A stretch of DNA of 36,820 nucleotides from Rhodospirillales bacterium (lineage in GTDB: Bacteria > Pseudomonadota > Alphaproteobacteria > Acetobacterales > Acetobacteraceae). Where the stretch lies: NCBI GenBank assembly GCA_028869595.1, contig JAGWRU010000119.1, forward strand, positions 1 to 36,820. Reading direction: 5' to 3'. How positions within the stretch are numbered: position 1 is the first letter of the stretch; each line of letters opens with the position of its first letter. A program made the position numbers and the translations under genes. Below, one piece after another: positions 24,357-32,416 of the stretch. The notes under the pieces are model-generated. The model was not told where the DNA came from, made no database searches, and saw only the letters and a list, made by a program, of their open reading frames with translations.

Positions 24357-26135
24357 ATGGCCTTGGCGAAATCGGGGAAGGTACCGCTCGGCCCGCGCAG
24401 CGGCGGGCGGGCGCTGGCGGATGCGCTGGTGGCGCAGGGGATCGATCACGTCTTTTCCGTGCCGGGGGAAAGCTTCCTCGACGTGCTGGACGGCATGTAC
24501 GCGGTGCGCCAGAAGCTGCGCCTGGTCACCTGCCGCTTCGAAGGCGGGGCGGTGAACATGGCGGAAGCCTATGGCAAGCTGACCGGCCGGCCGGCGGCAG
24601 CGATGGTGACGCGCGGCCCTGGGGCCTGCCATGGCGCCATCGGGGTGCATGTGGCGATGCAGGACAGCACGCCGATGCTGCTGTTCGTCGGCCAGATCCC
24701 GCATGAGGATACGGGTCGCGACGCCTTCCAGGAGGTCGATTACCGCCAGATGTTCGCCCCGCTGGCGAAATGGGTGACGCAGATCGATCACGCCAGGCGC
24801 ATTCCGGAAATCGTCGCCCATGCCGTCGATGTCGCCACCTCCGGCCGGCCCGGCCCGGTGGTGATCGCGCTGTCGGAGGAGATGCAGAAGGACCTGATCG
24901 AAACCCAGGATCGCCCGCGCGTGCCGGTTTCGGTGGCCTTCCCCGATCCCGCCGCGCTGGCCGAGATGCGGCGCATGCTGGCGGCGGCGAAGAAGCCGCT
25001 CGCGGTGATCGGCGGCTCCTGCTGGTCGGCGGAAGGGCGGGCGGCGCTGCACGCCTTTCTGCGTGCCAATGACGTGCCGGTGACCACCGGCTTCCGCCGC
25101 CAGGGCACCTATGACGGTACCCAGGCGAATTTCGCCGGCGATGTCGGCATCGGCTCCGACCCGTCGCTGCTCGCCAAGGTGCGTGAGGCCGATCTGATCC
25201 TGGCCATCGGCTCGCGCCTGGGCGATGCGGTGACGCAGGGCTACACGCTGCTGGAGATGACGGGCGGCACCCCGATCGTGCAGGTGCTGCCCGACGGGGC
25301 GGAGATCGGGCGGGTATTCCGCCCGGCCCTTGGCATCGTCGCCGACCTCAATGCCTTCGCCATCGCCGCCGCGGCGCTCGATCCGGTGCGGGTGGCCTGG
25401 GCCGGCTGGACGCGCGAATTGCGCTCGCTGCACGAAGCGGCGATGGCGGTGCCGAATTACGAGGGCACGCTCAATCTCGCGCAGGTGATACGCGAGTTGC
25501 AGGGCATGATGGCCGAGGATGCCATCGTCACCACCGATGCCGGCAATTTCTCCGGCTGGTCCAGCCGCTTCCTGGAATTCGGCGAAAACCAGCGTTATCT
25601 CGGCCCGACCAACGGGGCGATGGGCTATGCCGTGCCGGCGGCGATCGGGGTGAAGATCGCCTTCCCCGAGCGCATGGTGATCGCCATGGTCGGCGATGGC
25701 GGCTTCATGATGACCGGCCAGGAAATCGCCACCGCTTTTCATCACGGCGTGGCGCCGATCGTGCTGGTGTTCAACAACCAGATGTACGGCACCATCCGCA
25801 TGCATCAGGAAAAAGCCTATCCCACCCGGGTTTCCGGCACGGCGCTGACCAATCCCGATTTTGCCCGGCTGATCGAAGCCTATGGCGGGCATGGCGAGGT
25901 GGTGGGCAGGACCGAGGAATTCGTCCCCGCCTTCCGCCGCGCGCTGGCCAGCGGCAAGCCGGCGTTGATCGAGTTGCGCATGAACCCCGATCAGATCACG
26001 ACGCGCGCCACCATCGCCGATCTGCGTCGCGGCTCGGCGCGGCCGCGCCCCGCGGCCAAGCCCAAGCGTGCCGCCACCGCCACCCATCCGCGCCCGGGCG
26101 GCAAGACCGCCAAGGGCACGAAGAAGCGCGGCTGA
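24357..26135 (+). CDS. Thiamine-diphosphate-dependent acetolactate-synthase-like enzyme
   Basis: ThDP enzyme of 592 residues. The Glu that activates the cofactor is in TCRFEGGAVNMAEAYGKLTGRPA, and the C-terminal ThDP/Mg motif is VGDGGFMMTGQEIATAFHHGVAPIVLVFNNQMYGTIRMHQEKAYP. The N-terminal domain (SGGRALADALVAQGIDHVFSVPGESFLDVLDGM) is of the acetolactate synthase/decarboxylase group. ATG 24357 follows GGGGGAT. The longer track start would need residues with no family counterpart. The last ~35 residues (SARPRPAAKPKRAATATHPRPGGKTAKGTKKRG) are a basic Pro/Ala/Lys tail outside the fold. No small regulatory subunit is adjacent, so it is probably catabolic rather than IlvB. The substrate is unknown. 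Confidence 0.88.
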   Translation: MALAKSGKVPLGPRSGGRALADALVAQGIDHVFSVPGESFLDVLDGMYAVRQKLRLVTCRFEGGAVNMAEAYGKLTGRPAAAMVTRGPGACHGAIGVHVAMQDSTPMLLFVGQIPHEDTGRDAFQEVDYRQMFAPLAKWVTQIDHARRIPEIVAHAVDVATSGRPGPVVIALSEEMQKDLIETQDRPRVPVSVAFPDPAALAEMRRMLAAAKKPLAVIGGSCWSAEGRAALHAFLRANDVPVTTGFRRQGTYDGTQANFAGDVGIGSDPSLLAKVREADLILAIGSRLGDAVTQGYTLLEMTGGTPIVQVLPDGAEIGRVFRPALGIVADLNAFAIAAAALDPVRVAWAGWTRELRSLHEAAMAVPNYEGTLNLAQVIRELQGMMAEDAIVTTDAGNFSGWSSRFLEFGENQRYLGPTNGAMGYAVPAAIGVKIAFPERMVIAMVGDGGFMMTGQEIATAFHHGVAPIVLVFNNQMYGTIRMHQEKAYPTRVSGTALTNPDFARLIEAYGGHGEVVGRTEEFVPAFRRALASGKPALIELRMNPDQITTRATIADLRRGSARPRPAAKPKRAATATHPRPGGKTAKGTKKRG

Positions 26136-27691
26136 GCGGCCAGGCACCCCGGCTTGCGGATGCGGCGGCGCTGTTTCACGCCGGCGCATTCGCCGCCGCC
26201 GCCGCGCTGTGCGAGGCGCTGCTGGGCGAGGCGCTGCTGGAAAACGCCCCTGCCGATGGACAGACGCTGCATCTTCTCGGCGTGTGCCACAGCGCGCTGA
26301 ATCGGCATGATCTGGCCGAGTCGGTGCTGGAACGCGCCGTCGCGGCCTGCCCGGATCAGGCCGATATCGCCTATCATCTGGGCAATGCCCGGCTGGCGCG
26401 CGGCGCGCCCGGTGCGGCGCTGGCCGCCTACGACCTGGCCTTGTCTTGGGCCCCCGATCATGTTTCCGCCTGGCATAATCGCGGCGTGGCGCTGGCGGCG
26501 ATGGGCGCGCCGGGGCCGGCGGCGGAAAGTTTCCGTGCCGTGCTGGCCCGCGCGCCGGCGCATGCATCGGCGGCCTTTCATCTGGGCCGCGCTCTGATCG
26601 CGCTCGATCAGCCGGAGGCGGCGCTGGAAGTGCTCGCCCAGGCGGCGCGCCTGCCGCACGGGCCTGCCCGCGCCGTGGCGCTGGCCGATCATCGGGCGAT
26701 CGCCTGGATGGCGCTGGGCGATGCGCGGGCGGCGCTGGCGGAAAGCGAAGCGGCGCGGCAATTGCAGCCGGATCAGCCTTTGCTCGCCTGGAATGCGGCG
26801 CTGGCGCATCTGACGCTGGGGGATTTCGCCGCCGGCTGGCCGCTGTACGAAAGCCGCATGGCGCTTGCCGATCCGGCGGCACCGCCGCCGCCAATGCCGG
26901 CGCTGGCGGATCTGATCGGCCGGCATGTGCTGCTGCGGGCCGAACAGGGGCGCGGCGACATGATCCAGTTCGCCCGCTACGCGCCGCTGCTGGCGGCACG
27001 CAGGGTGCGCGTCACGCTTGCCGTCTACCCCGATCTGCTGCGCCTGATGCGGCACCTGCCCGGCACCGCCGTGATCAGCACCGAGGCGGAGGAGCCCGCT
27101 CATGACCGGTCCCTGCCGCTTCTGAGCCTGCCGCTGCTGCTGGCGACCCGCCTGGCCACGATCCCGCTGCCGATCCCCTATCGCCCCGCCCCCGCGTCGG
27201 TGGAATTTACGCCCGGGCTGCGCCATGCCGCGATCGCGGTATCCGGGGCGCCCGGCAATGCCGCGGACGGCGCGCGCAGTATCGCCGCATCCGCCTTCGC
27301 GCCGATCCTGGCAGTGCCGGGCTGGCAGTTCCATGTGTTGCAGACCGCGCTGCGGCCGGCCGATGCGGCGTTTCTGCGCGCCCGCCCGACGGTGGTGGAT
27401 CACAGCGCGACCCTGGCTGATTTCGCCGATACCGCCGCCCTGCTGGCGCGGATGGATGCGGTGATCGGCGTCGATACCGCGCTGATCCATCTGGCCGGCA
27501 CGCTGGGGCTGGCGGTGGGCGTGCTGCTGGCGGTCAATGCCGATTGGCGCTGGCTGCGCGGGCGCGATGACAGCCCCTGGTATCCCGGCATGCGCCTGTT
27601 TCGTCAAAATCGCCGCGGCATCTGGGCAGAGCCGATCACCGCGGCGGCGGCATGGCTCAGTCGATTGCCTCCAGCGCCATCTCGGCGGTGA
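26132..27691 (+). CDS. TPR-repeat protein with glycosyltransferase-like C-terminal domain (unusual start)
   Basis: TPR solenoid followed by a GT-B-like C-terminal half. The track starts at GTG 26282, but the frame reads as TPR sequence well before that (LADAAALFHAGAFAAAAALCEALLG and DGQTLHLLGVC), so GTG 26282 would cut the first repeats. There is no in-frame ATG, GTG or TTG between 26042 and 26282. A CTG at 26132 overlaps the upstream stop as CTGA, mimicking the usual ATGA coupling, and gives 519 residues. At least five repeats follow (AAYDLALSWAPDHVSAWHNRGVALAAMG). The end VIGVDTALIHLAGTLGLAVGVLL and DWRWLRGRDDSPWYPGMRLFRQ is the typical TPR-linked glycosyltransferase signature. The role is unknown. 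Confidence 0.75.
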   Translation: MSGQAPRLADAAALFHAGAFAAAAALCEALLGEALLENAPADGQTLHLLGVCHSALNRHDLAESVLERAVAACPDQADIAYHLGNARLARGAPGAALAAYDLALSWAPDHVSAWHNRGVALAAMGAPGPAAESFRAVLARAPAHASAAFHLGRALIALDQPEAALEVLAQAARLPHGPARAVALADHRAIAWMALGDARAALAESEAARQLQPDQPLLAWNAALAHLTLGDFAAGWPLYESRMALADPAAPPPPMPALADLIGRHVLLRAEQGRGDMIQFARYAPLLAARRVRVTLAVYPDLLRLMRHLPGTAVISTEAEEPAHDRSLPLLSLPLLLATRLATIPLPIPYRPAPASVEFTPGLRHAAIAVSGAPGNAADGARSIAASAFAPILAVPGWQFHVLQTALRPADAAFLRARPTVVDHSATLADFADTAALLARMDAVIGVDTALIHLAGTLGLAVGVLLAVNADWRWLRGRDDSPWYPGMRLFRQNRRGIWAEPITAAAAWLSRLPPAPSRR

Positions 27692-28499
27692 TGCAGACGG
27701 CGTTTTCGCCGCGCACCAGCACCCCGGTATGGGCGTTGCCGGCAATGTCGACCACGCTCATGTCCAGCGTGCAGCGCCCGTCGCGGATGCTGCCATGGCG
27801 CACCAGCACCTCGGTCGCGTAATCCTCCACCACCCGCCCATCGGTGAAGCGCGCGCCGACCAGGCTGCCGATCGAGCCGCGCAGGATGGCGTTGCGGATG
27901 CCGCGCGCGGCACAGAGTTCCTCCATCGCCAAAGTGATGTCCTGGTTGGGATGCAGCCGCGCCAGGATCAGCCGTCCCGGCGCGCCGGGGCCGTGCGGCT
28001 GGAACAGGGTGAAATTGGTTTCCGCATCGGGCGTGGCGATGATGGTGGCATCCGCCGTGGCATAGGCGCGTACCCGCGCCGGGGCGGCCAGGAATGTCTG
28101 ATCGGGCAGGATATGCCCGCCCATCGGCGCGCTGTCGGGGGTGGCGTCCTGCATGCGCCAGACCGCATGGCAATGCAGGAAGGGCGCGTCGTCGCGCCAG
28201 CCGAACGTGGCATTGGCGGCGATGATATGCGCCCCGCTCAACGGCGGTTCCGGCACGCTGTACCAGGCCGCATGGCCCGCACCGTCCGCCGGGCCGGGCC
28301 GCCAGTAGCGGAACGGATCGAGGCGGACACCGCCAAAAAGGACGCTGCCCGCCCGCATGCCGGCGGCGAGCAGCGGCGTGGTGATCGCCGCCAGCAGCGT
28401 CTGACCAGGGGCAAGATCATAGTCCAGCACGCGCAGCGCCCCGCTTGCCTCGCTGCGCCGTTGCGCCGCGACCGGGCCTGGCTGCTGGAGAATGCGCAT
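27657..28499 (-). CDS. Tandem PPC (DUF296) domain protein
   Basis: 280 residues with two copies of the plant-and-prokaryote-conserved (DUF296) fold. The second copy is clear: RLHPNQDITLAMEELCAARGIRNAILRGSIGSLVGARFTDG, then GNAHTGVLVRGENAVCITAEMALE. The first copy retains LHCHAVWRMQD and MGGHILPDQTFLAA, the His-x-His and GGH(I/L) elements of the family. I start at ATG 28499 (MRILQQPGPVAAQ), because the longer track start at 28580 runs into the phnN promoter side. It is divergent from phnN and its 3' end overlaps the TPR gene by 35 bases. Bacterial PPC proteins are mostly uncharacterised. A phosphonate link rests on position only. Confidence 0.8.
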   Translation of the reverse strand: MRILQQPGPVAAQRRSEASGALRVLDYDLAPGQTLLAAITTPLLAAGMRAGSVLFGGVRLDPFRYWRPGPADGAGHAAWYSVPEPPLSGAHIIAANATFGWRDDAPFLHCHAVWRMQDATPDSAPMGGHILPDQTFLAAPARVRAYATADATIIATPDAETNFTLFQPHGPGAPGRLILARLHPNQDITLAMEELCAARGIRNAILRGSIGSLVGARFTDGRVVEDYATEVLVRHGSIRDGRCTLDMSVVDIAGNAHTGVLVRGENAVCITAEMALEAID

Positions 28500-28591
28500 C
28501 GTTTCATCCCATGGTGGTGATTGCGCCCAGCTTACCGCGTTGCGCGCTGCGCCGACAAACCCGAGACTGCCGCGCGACATGGGGGCAGGCG

Positions 28592-29134
28592 ATGCTGGTG
28601 CTGGTGGTCGGGCCGAGCGGGGCGGGCAAGGATACGCTGCTGGACGGCGCGCGCGCCGCTTTTGCCCAGGAGGACGGGATCGTCTTCGTCCGCCGCGCCA
28701 TCACCCGCGCCGCCGATGCCGGGGGCGAGGCGCATCAGCCGCTGAGCGAGGCGGAATTCGCCGAGGCCGTGGCCGCCGGGGCATTCGCGCTGCATTGGCG
28801 CGCGCATGGGCTGGGCTATGGGATTCCCGCGACGATCGCGCGCGACCTGGCGGCCGGGCGGATCGTCATCGCCAATGTCTCGCGCACCGTGATCGTCGAG
28901 GCGGCCCGACGCTACCCGGTGCACGGGATCGAAATCACCGCCCCGCCCGCCATTCTGGCCGCGCGCCTGGCCGCGCGCGGGCGCGAGGATGCCGCCGACC
29001 GCGCCGCGCGCCTGGCCCGCGATGTGGCGTTTCCCGCCGGCATTGCCCATAGCGTCGTGCAGAACGATGCGACGCCTGCGATCGGCATTGCGCGGTTCTG
29101 CGCCGTGATCGCGGCGCTGCGGATCAGCCGCTGA
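28592..29134 (+). CDS. phnN: Ribose 1,5-bisphosphate phosphokinase
   Basis: Guanylate-kinase-like enzyme, 180 residues, that phosphorylates ribose 1,5-bisphosphate to PRPP, the last step of the C-P lyase pathway. MLVLVVGPSGAGKDTLLDGAR is the P-loop. FVRRAITRAADAGGEAHQPLSEAEFAEAVAAGAFALHWRAHGLGYGIP and RIVIANVSRTVIVEAARRYPV match PhnN throughout. ATG 28592 follows GGGGGCAGG. Unlike in E. coli, it is on the strand opposite the phn operon: divergent from the PPC gene, and convergent with the DUF1045 gene with an 11-base overlap. E. coli PhnN is about 185 residues, so this one is full length. Confidence 0.94.
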   Translation: MLVLVVGPSGAGKDTLLDGARAAFAQEDGIVFVRRAITRAADAGGEAHQPLSEAEFAEAVAAGAFALHWRAHGLGYGIPATIARDLAAGRIVIANVSRTVIVEAARRYPVHGIEITAPPAILAARLAARGREDAADRAARLARDVAFPAGIAHSVVQNDATPAIGIARFCAVIAALRISR

Positions 29135-29810
29135 GCGCCACCCGGGCGGCGATGCGGAAGGGCGCGCCGGCCTCGTCCTGCACGAACAGGGAAATCGCCT
29201 CCACCCTTCTGGGCTGTGCCAGGGCAGCGGCGAAATGCGCGCGCGCCGCGTCGATCCAGGCCGCGCGTGCCGCCTCCTCCAGCCGGCAGGTCAGTGTCAT
29301 GTGGAAGAACCAGGTCTGGAACACGTACGGATAGCCCCAGCGTTGCAGCATCGCATCCTGCAACGGCGACAGCGCGCTGCGCCGCCGGCGGGCCAGCTCC
29401 GCCGCATCGGGCGGTGCGCGCAGCGGATCGAGCCCGCCGACACAGGCATCGGCCAGATCCTGCAAGGCCTGGCACGGCGTCTGCTCGCGCAGCGCAACGA
29501 AGCCGTGCACCGCCTGCACCGAGAGCGCGGGCAGGGTAAAGGCGGCAATGCCGGCGGCGATGCGCCGGGTCGCGGCCAGAATATCGGCAAAGCCTGCTCC
29601 GGGGATCAGCCGCATCGGCGGCTTCAGCGTGGCATGAAACCCGTAGCGTCGGGCATCGGCGGTGATCGCGGCGATATCGGGCAGATCCGGCTGGGTGCGC
29701 ATCGCACCGCTGGCCGCATCGCGCCCCAGCCAGGATGCGGCGGCCTCGGCCAGCCTATCCTCGGCCGCCGGGGCGTAATAGGCGGCGATGCGCAGCGGCT
29801 CAGGCGACAC
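29124..29810 (-). CDS. DUF1045 phosphonate-locus protein, 2H phosphoesterase-like
   Basis: 228 residues from GTG 29810, which lies inside the end of phnM (11-base overlap). The track's ATG 29915 lies deeper in phnM, adds 35 residues of phnM shadow, and is not preferred. The N-terminus is SPEPLRIAAYYAPAAEDRLAEAAASWLGRDA. Two HxT motifs typical of 2H phosphoesterases are seen, YGFHATLKPPMRLIPG and FFHMTLTCRLEE. This family (DUF1045, known as a phosphonate-operon protein) is common in C-P lyase operons of alphaproteobacteria that lack PhnP. It is a reasonable candidate for opening 5-phosphoribosyl 1,2-cyclic phosphate, the PhnP step, but that is inference. Confidence 0.85.
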   Translation of the reverse strand: MSPEPLRIAAYYAPAAEDRLAEAAASWLGRDAASGAMRTQPDLPDIAAITADARRYGFHATLKPPMRLIPGAGFADILAATRRIAAGIAAFTLPALSVQAVHGFVALREQTPCQALQDLADACVGGLDPLRAPPDAAELARRRRSALSPLQDAMLQRWGYPYVFQTWFFHMTLTCRLEEAARAAWIDAARAHFAAALAQPRRVEAISLFVQDEAGAPFRIAARVALSG

Positions 29811-30939
29811 GGGCACCGCCGCGCCACGTCGCACGCACCACCGCAAGCCCCGCGTGATCGGCGACGCGTACCAGATCGGCGCGCAGTCCGGTGGCGATGC
29901 GGCCGCGATCGGCAAGCCCGGCCATGCGCGCCGGCAGATCGGTGATCATGCCGATGGCGCCGGGCAGATCGCGCATCCCGCGTGCGGCGCACAGGAACGC
30001 CGCCTCCACCAGGCTGGCCGGCACGTAATCGGAGGCGAGCGCGTCCACCGCCTCGGCCGCGATCAGGTCGGCGACCTTGACATTGCCGGAATGGGAGCCG
30101 CCGCGCACGATGTTCGGCGCGCCGGCGATCACATGCATGCCGGCCGCGCGGGCTGCCTTGGCGGCGATCAGGGTGACCGGAAATTCGCTGATGGCGATGC
30201 CGTCGGCGCGGTTGGCGGCGATCTCCGCCTCGGTCTCGTCATCATGGCTGGCCAGCACGATCGGGCGGCCGACGAGCAGGTCCAGCAGGGTGCGCCGATT
30301 GGGTTCGCGCAGTCGCGCGCGCTGGTCCTGCAGATGGGCGATCTTGCGATCCAGCTCCGCCTCGTTCAACCCGTCGCGGGCGCGCAGGCGGCGCCAATAG
30401 CCGATATCGGCGTACTGCCCGACGCCGGGGGAATGATCCATCATGCTCAGCATGCGCACGCGCGGATCGTCGATCGCGCCGCGCACCAGATCGAGCATGT
30501 CGGGTGCCGGTAATTCGCAGCGCAGATGCAGGTAATGCGTCGATCGCAGCAAGCCGGTGCCGTCCAGCGCCGCCAGATCGGCCATGCCTTCGTGGAAGGT
30601 GCGTACCCGTTCGCGATCGAAACCGAGATCGCCGAGGCAGAGCGCGTCGAACACCGTGGTCACGCCGGCCACCGCACATTGCGCATCATGGGCCACCAGG
30701 GCCGAGCGCGAGGGCCAGCGGGCCGAGGCGCGTGGCTGGACCTGGCGTTCCAGATTATCGGTATGCAGATCGACGATGCCGGGGATCAGCGTATCGCCCT
30801 CGCAATCGATGGCGCCGGGCGCCGCGCTGGGACCGGTATCGATCGCCGCGATCCGCCCGTCGCGCAGCAGCAGCGTGCCGTGCAGCACACGCTCCGGCAG
30901 AACCAGCCGGGCATTGGTCAGAATCGTCTCGTGGGTCAT
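29800..30939 (-). CDS. phnM: Alpha-D-ribose 1-methylphosphonate 5-triphosphate diphosphatase
   Basis: Amidohydrolase-superfamily enzyme, 379 residues, that removes pyrophosphate from the ribose 5-triphosphate made by PhnGHIL. Metal-site sequence LIPGIVDLHTDNLERQVQPRASARWPSRSALVAHDAQCAVAGVTTVFDALCLGDLG aligns with E. coli PhnM, and later VLASHDDETEAEIAANRADGIAISEFPVTLIAAKAARAAGM and GAPNIVRGGSHSGNVKVADLIA are also family-specific. The length matches E. coli PhnM (378). It is ATGA-coupled to phnL and overlaps the DUF1045 gene. A second PhnM-like gene begins at 36297. Confidence 0.95.
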   Translation of the reverse strand: MTHETILTNARLVLPERVLHGTLLLRDGRIAAIDTGPSAAPGAIDCEGDTLIPGIVDLHTDNLERQVQPRASARWPSRSALVAHDAQCAVAGVTTVFDALCLGDLGFDRERVRTFHEGMADLAALDGTGLLRSTHYLHLRCELPAPDMLDLVRGAIDDPRVRMLSMMDHSPGVGQYADIGYWRRLRARDGLNEAELDRKIAHLQDQRARLREPNRRTLLDLLVGRPIVLASHDDETEAEIAANRADGIAISEFPVTLIAAKAARAAGMHVIAGAPNIVRGGSHSGNVKVADLIAAEAVDALASDYVPASLVEAAFLCAARGMRDLPGAIGMITDLPARMAGLADRGRIATGLRADLVRVADHAGLAVVRATWRGGARVA

Positions 30940-31643
30940 GCGGCTTCCTGCATGGCGGGGACGGCGAAACAGCGATCGGCGATGGCGTCGCGCACCGCGA
31001 TATCGTGGCAGATACAGACGATGGCAACGCCGCGCGCCTTGGCTTCGTGGACCATCGCCACCACGCCCGCGGCATTGGCGGCATCGAGCGAGGCGGTCGG
31101 CTCGTCCAGCAGCAGGATCGGATGGCCGCCGATGAAGCCGCGCGCCAGGTTGACGCGCTGTTGCTCCCCGCCGGAGAAGGTGGCCGGCGGCAATGCCTGC
31201 AGGCGCGGTGGTATTGCCAGGCGGGCCAGCAGGGCAGCGGCTTCGGTGGCCGCCCTTGCCGCATCCATGCCGGTTTCCATGGCGGCCTGGGCGACGATGG
31301 CGCCGGCCGGCACGCGCGGCACCACGCGCAGGAACTGGCTGACATAGCCCAGCGTCTGGCGGCGGATTGCGATCACCTGGCGCGGCGAGGCTGCCGCGAG
31401 ATCGACCGTCGCCCCGTCATGGCGCACCAGAATGCGCCCGGCGGCGGCGCGGTAATTGCCGTAGAGGCAGCGCAACAGCGTCGATTTTCCCGCCCCCGAC
31501 GGCCCGGTCAGCGCGACGCATTCGCCGGCGGCAACCGTCAGCCCGATATCGGCGAGCACACCGATGCGCACGCCGCCCTGCAGATGCAGGGTGAAATCCT
31601 TCGCCAGATGCTCCACGCGCAGCATGGGGGAAGATGGGGTCAT
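30936..31643 (-). CDS. phnL: C-P lyase ABC-type subunit PhnL
   Basis: ABC-type ATPase, 235 residues, needed with PhnGHI for attaching phosphonate to the ribose of ATP. Walker A is GPSGAGKSTLLRCLYGNY, signature FSGGEQQRVNLARGFIGGHPILLLDEPTASLD. The opening MLRVEHLAKDFTLHLQGGVRIGVLADIGLTVAAGECVALTGPSGAGK and the phrase AIRRQTLGYVSQFLRVVPRVPA are PhnL-specific. It overlaps phnK by ATGA and phnM likewise. Not a transporter component despite the ABC fold. Confidence 0.95.
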   Translation of the reverse strand: MTPSSPMLRVEHLAKDFTLHLQGGVRIGVLADIGLTVAAGECVALTGPSGAGKSTLLRCLYGNYRAAAGRILVRHDGATVDLAAASPRQVIAIRRQTLGYVSQFLRVVPRVPAGAIVAQAAMETGMDAARAATEAAALLARLAIPPRLQALPPATFSGGEQQRVNLARGFIGGHPILLLDEPTASLDAANAAGVVAMVHEAKARGVAIVCICHDIAVRDAIADRCFAVPAMQEAA

Positions 31644-32416
31644 GCCTGCAACACCGAACTGACCAGCAATTGCGTATAAGGATGAGCCGGATCGTCCAGC
31701 ACCTGATCGGTCAGCCCGGCTTCCACCACCCGGCCGCGCTGCATCACCATGATGCGCTGGGCGAGCAGGCGGGCCACTGCGATATCATGGGTGACCAGCA
31801 CCACGGCGAGGCCGAGCTGGCCGACCAGCCGGCGGATCAGATCGAGCAGACGCGCCTGCACCGAGACGTCGAGTCCGCCGGTCGGCTCGTCCATGAAGAC
31901 CAGCCGCGGATGCGTCACCAGGGTCGCGGCGATCTGCAGGCGCTGCAGCATGCCGCCCGAGAAGATGCGCGGCAGATCGTCGATGCGGCCGGGATCGATC
32001 TCCACCATCTCCAGCCAGCGCGCCGCCTCGGCGCGGATCTCGCCGTAATGGCGGGCCCCTTTGGCCATCAGCCTTTCGCCGACATTGCCGCCCGCCGAGA
32101 CGCCCATGCGCAGTGCGGCGCGCGCATCCTGCTGCACGAAGCCCCAGTCGGACCGGTGCAGCGCCCGCAGCGCCGGGGCGGACATGGCGTGCAGATCGGC
32201 CAGATGCCCGTCCGGATCGCGGTAGAAGACATGGCCCTGATCGGGCGTCAGCCTGCCGGCCAGCACGTTGAGCAGGGTCGATTTACCGGAGCCCGATTCG
32301 CCGACGATCGCCAGCACTTCGCCGGGCCAGAGATCGACATCGACGCCGTCGAGTGCCCGCAACGTCCCGAATGACAGCGAGAGGTCGCGCGCCGAAAGCA
32401 GCGTATCGTCGCTCAT
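31640..32416 (-). CDS. phnK: C-P lyase ABC-type subunit PhnK
   Basis: ABC-type protein, 258 residues, that docks on the PhnJ dimer of the C-P lyase core complex. Walker A is GESGSGKSTLLNVLAGRL, the signature FSGGMLQRLQIAATLVTHPRLVFMDEPTGGLD with SVQARLLDLIRRLV after it. The first strand reads LSARDLSLSFGTLRALDGVDVDLWPGEVLAI. The insert DGHLADLHAMSAPALRALHRSDWGFVQQDARAALRMGVSAGGNVGERLM is PhnK-typical. Coupled by ATGA on both sides to phnJ and phnL. Confidence 0.95.
   Translation of the reverse strand: MSDDTLLSARDLSLSFGTLRALDGVDVDLWPGEVLAIVGESGSGKSTLLNVLAGRLTPDQGHVFYRDPDGHLADLHAMSAPALRALHRSDWGFVQQDARAALRMGVSAGGNVGERLMAKGARHYGEIRAEAARWLEMVEIDPGRIDDLPRIFSGGMLQRLQIAATLVTHPRLVFMDEPTGGLDVSVQARLLDLIRRLVGQLGLAVVLVTHDIAVARLLAQRIMVMQRGRVVEAGLTDQVLDDPAHPYTQLLVSSVLQA

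Noticed and set aside
24024-26999. 991-residue open frame on the minus strand
   Set aside because: It is antisense to the ThDP enzyme and the TPR gene, is composed of Arg/Ala/Pro/His-rich low-complexity sequence, and has no recognisable domain. Long antisense frames are expected at this GC content.
29811-29915. ATG-start extension of the DUF1045 protein inside phnM
   Set aside because: The added residues are phnM shadow and have no counterpart in the family; GTG 29810 fits better.
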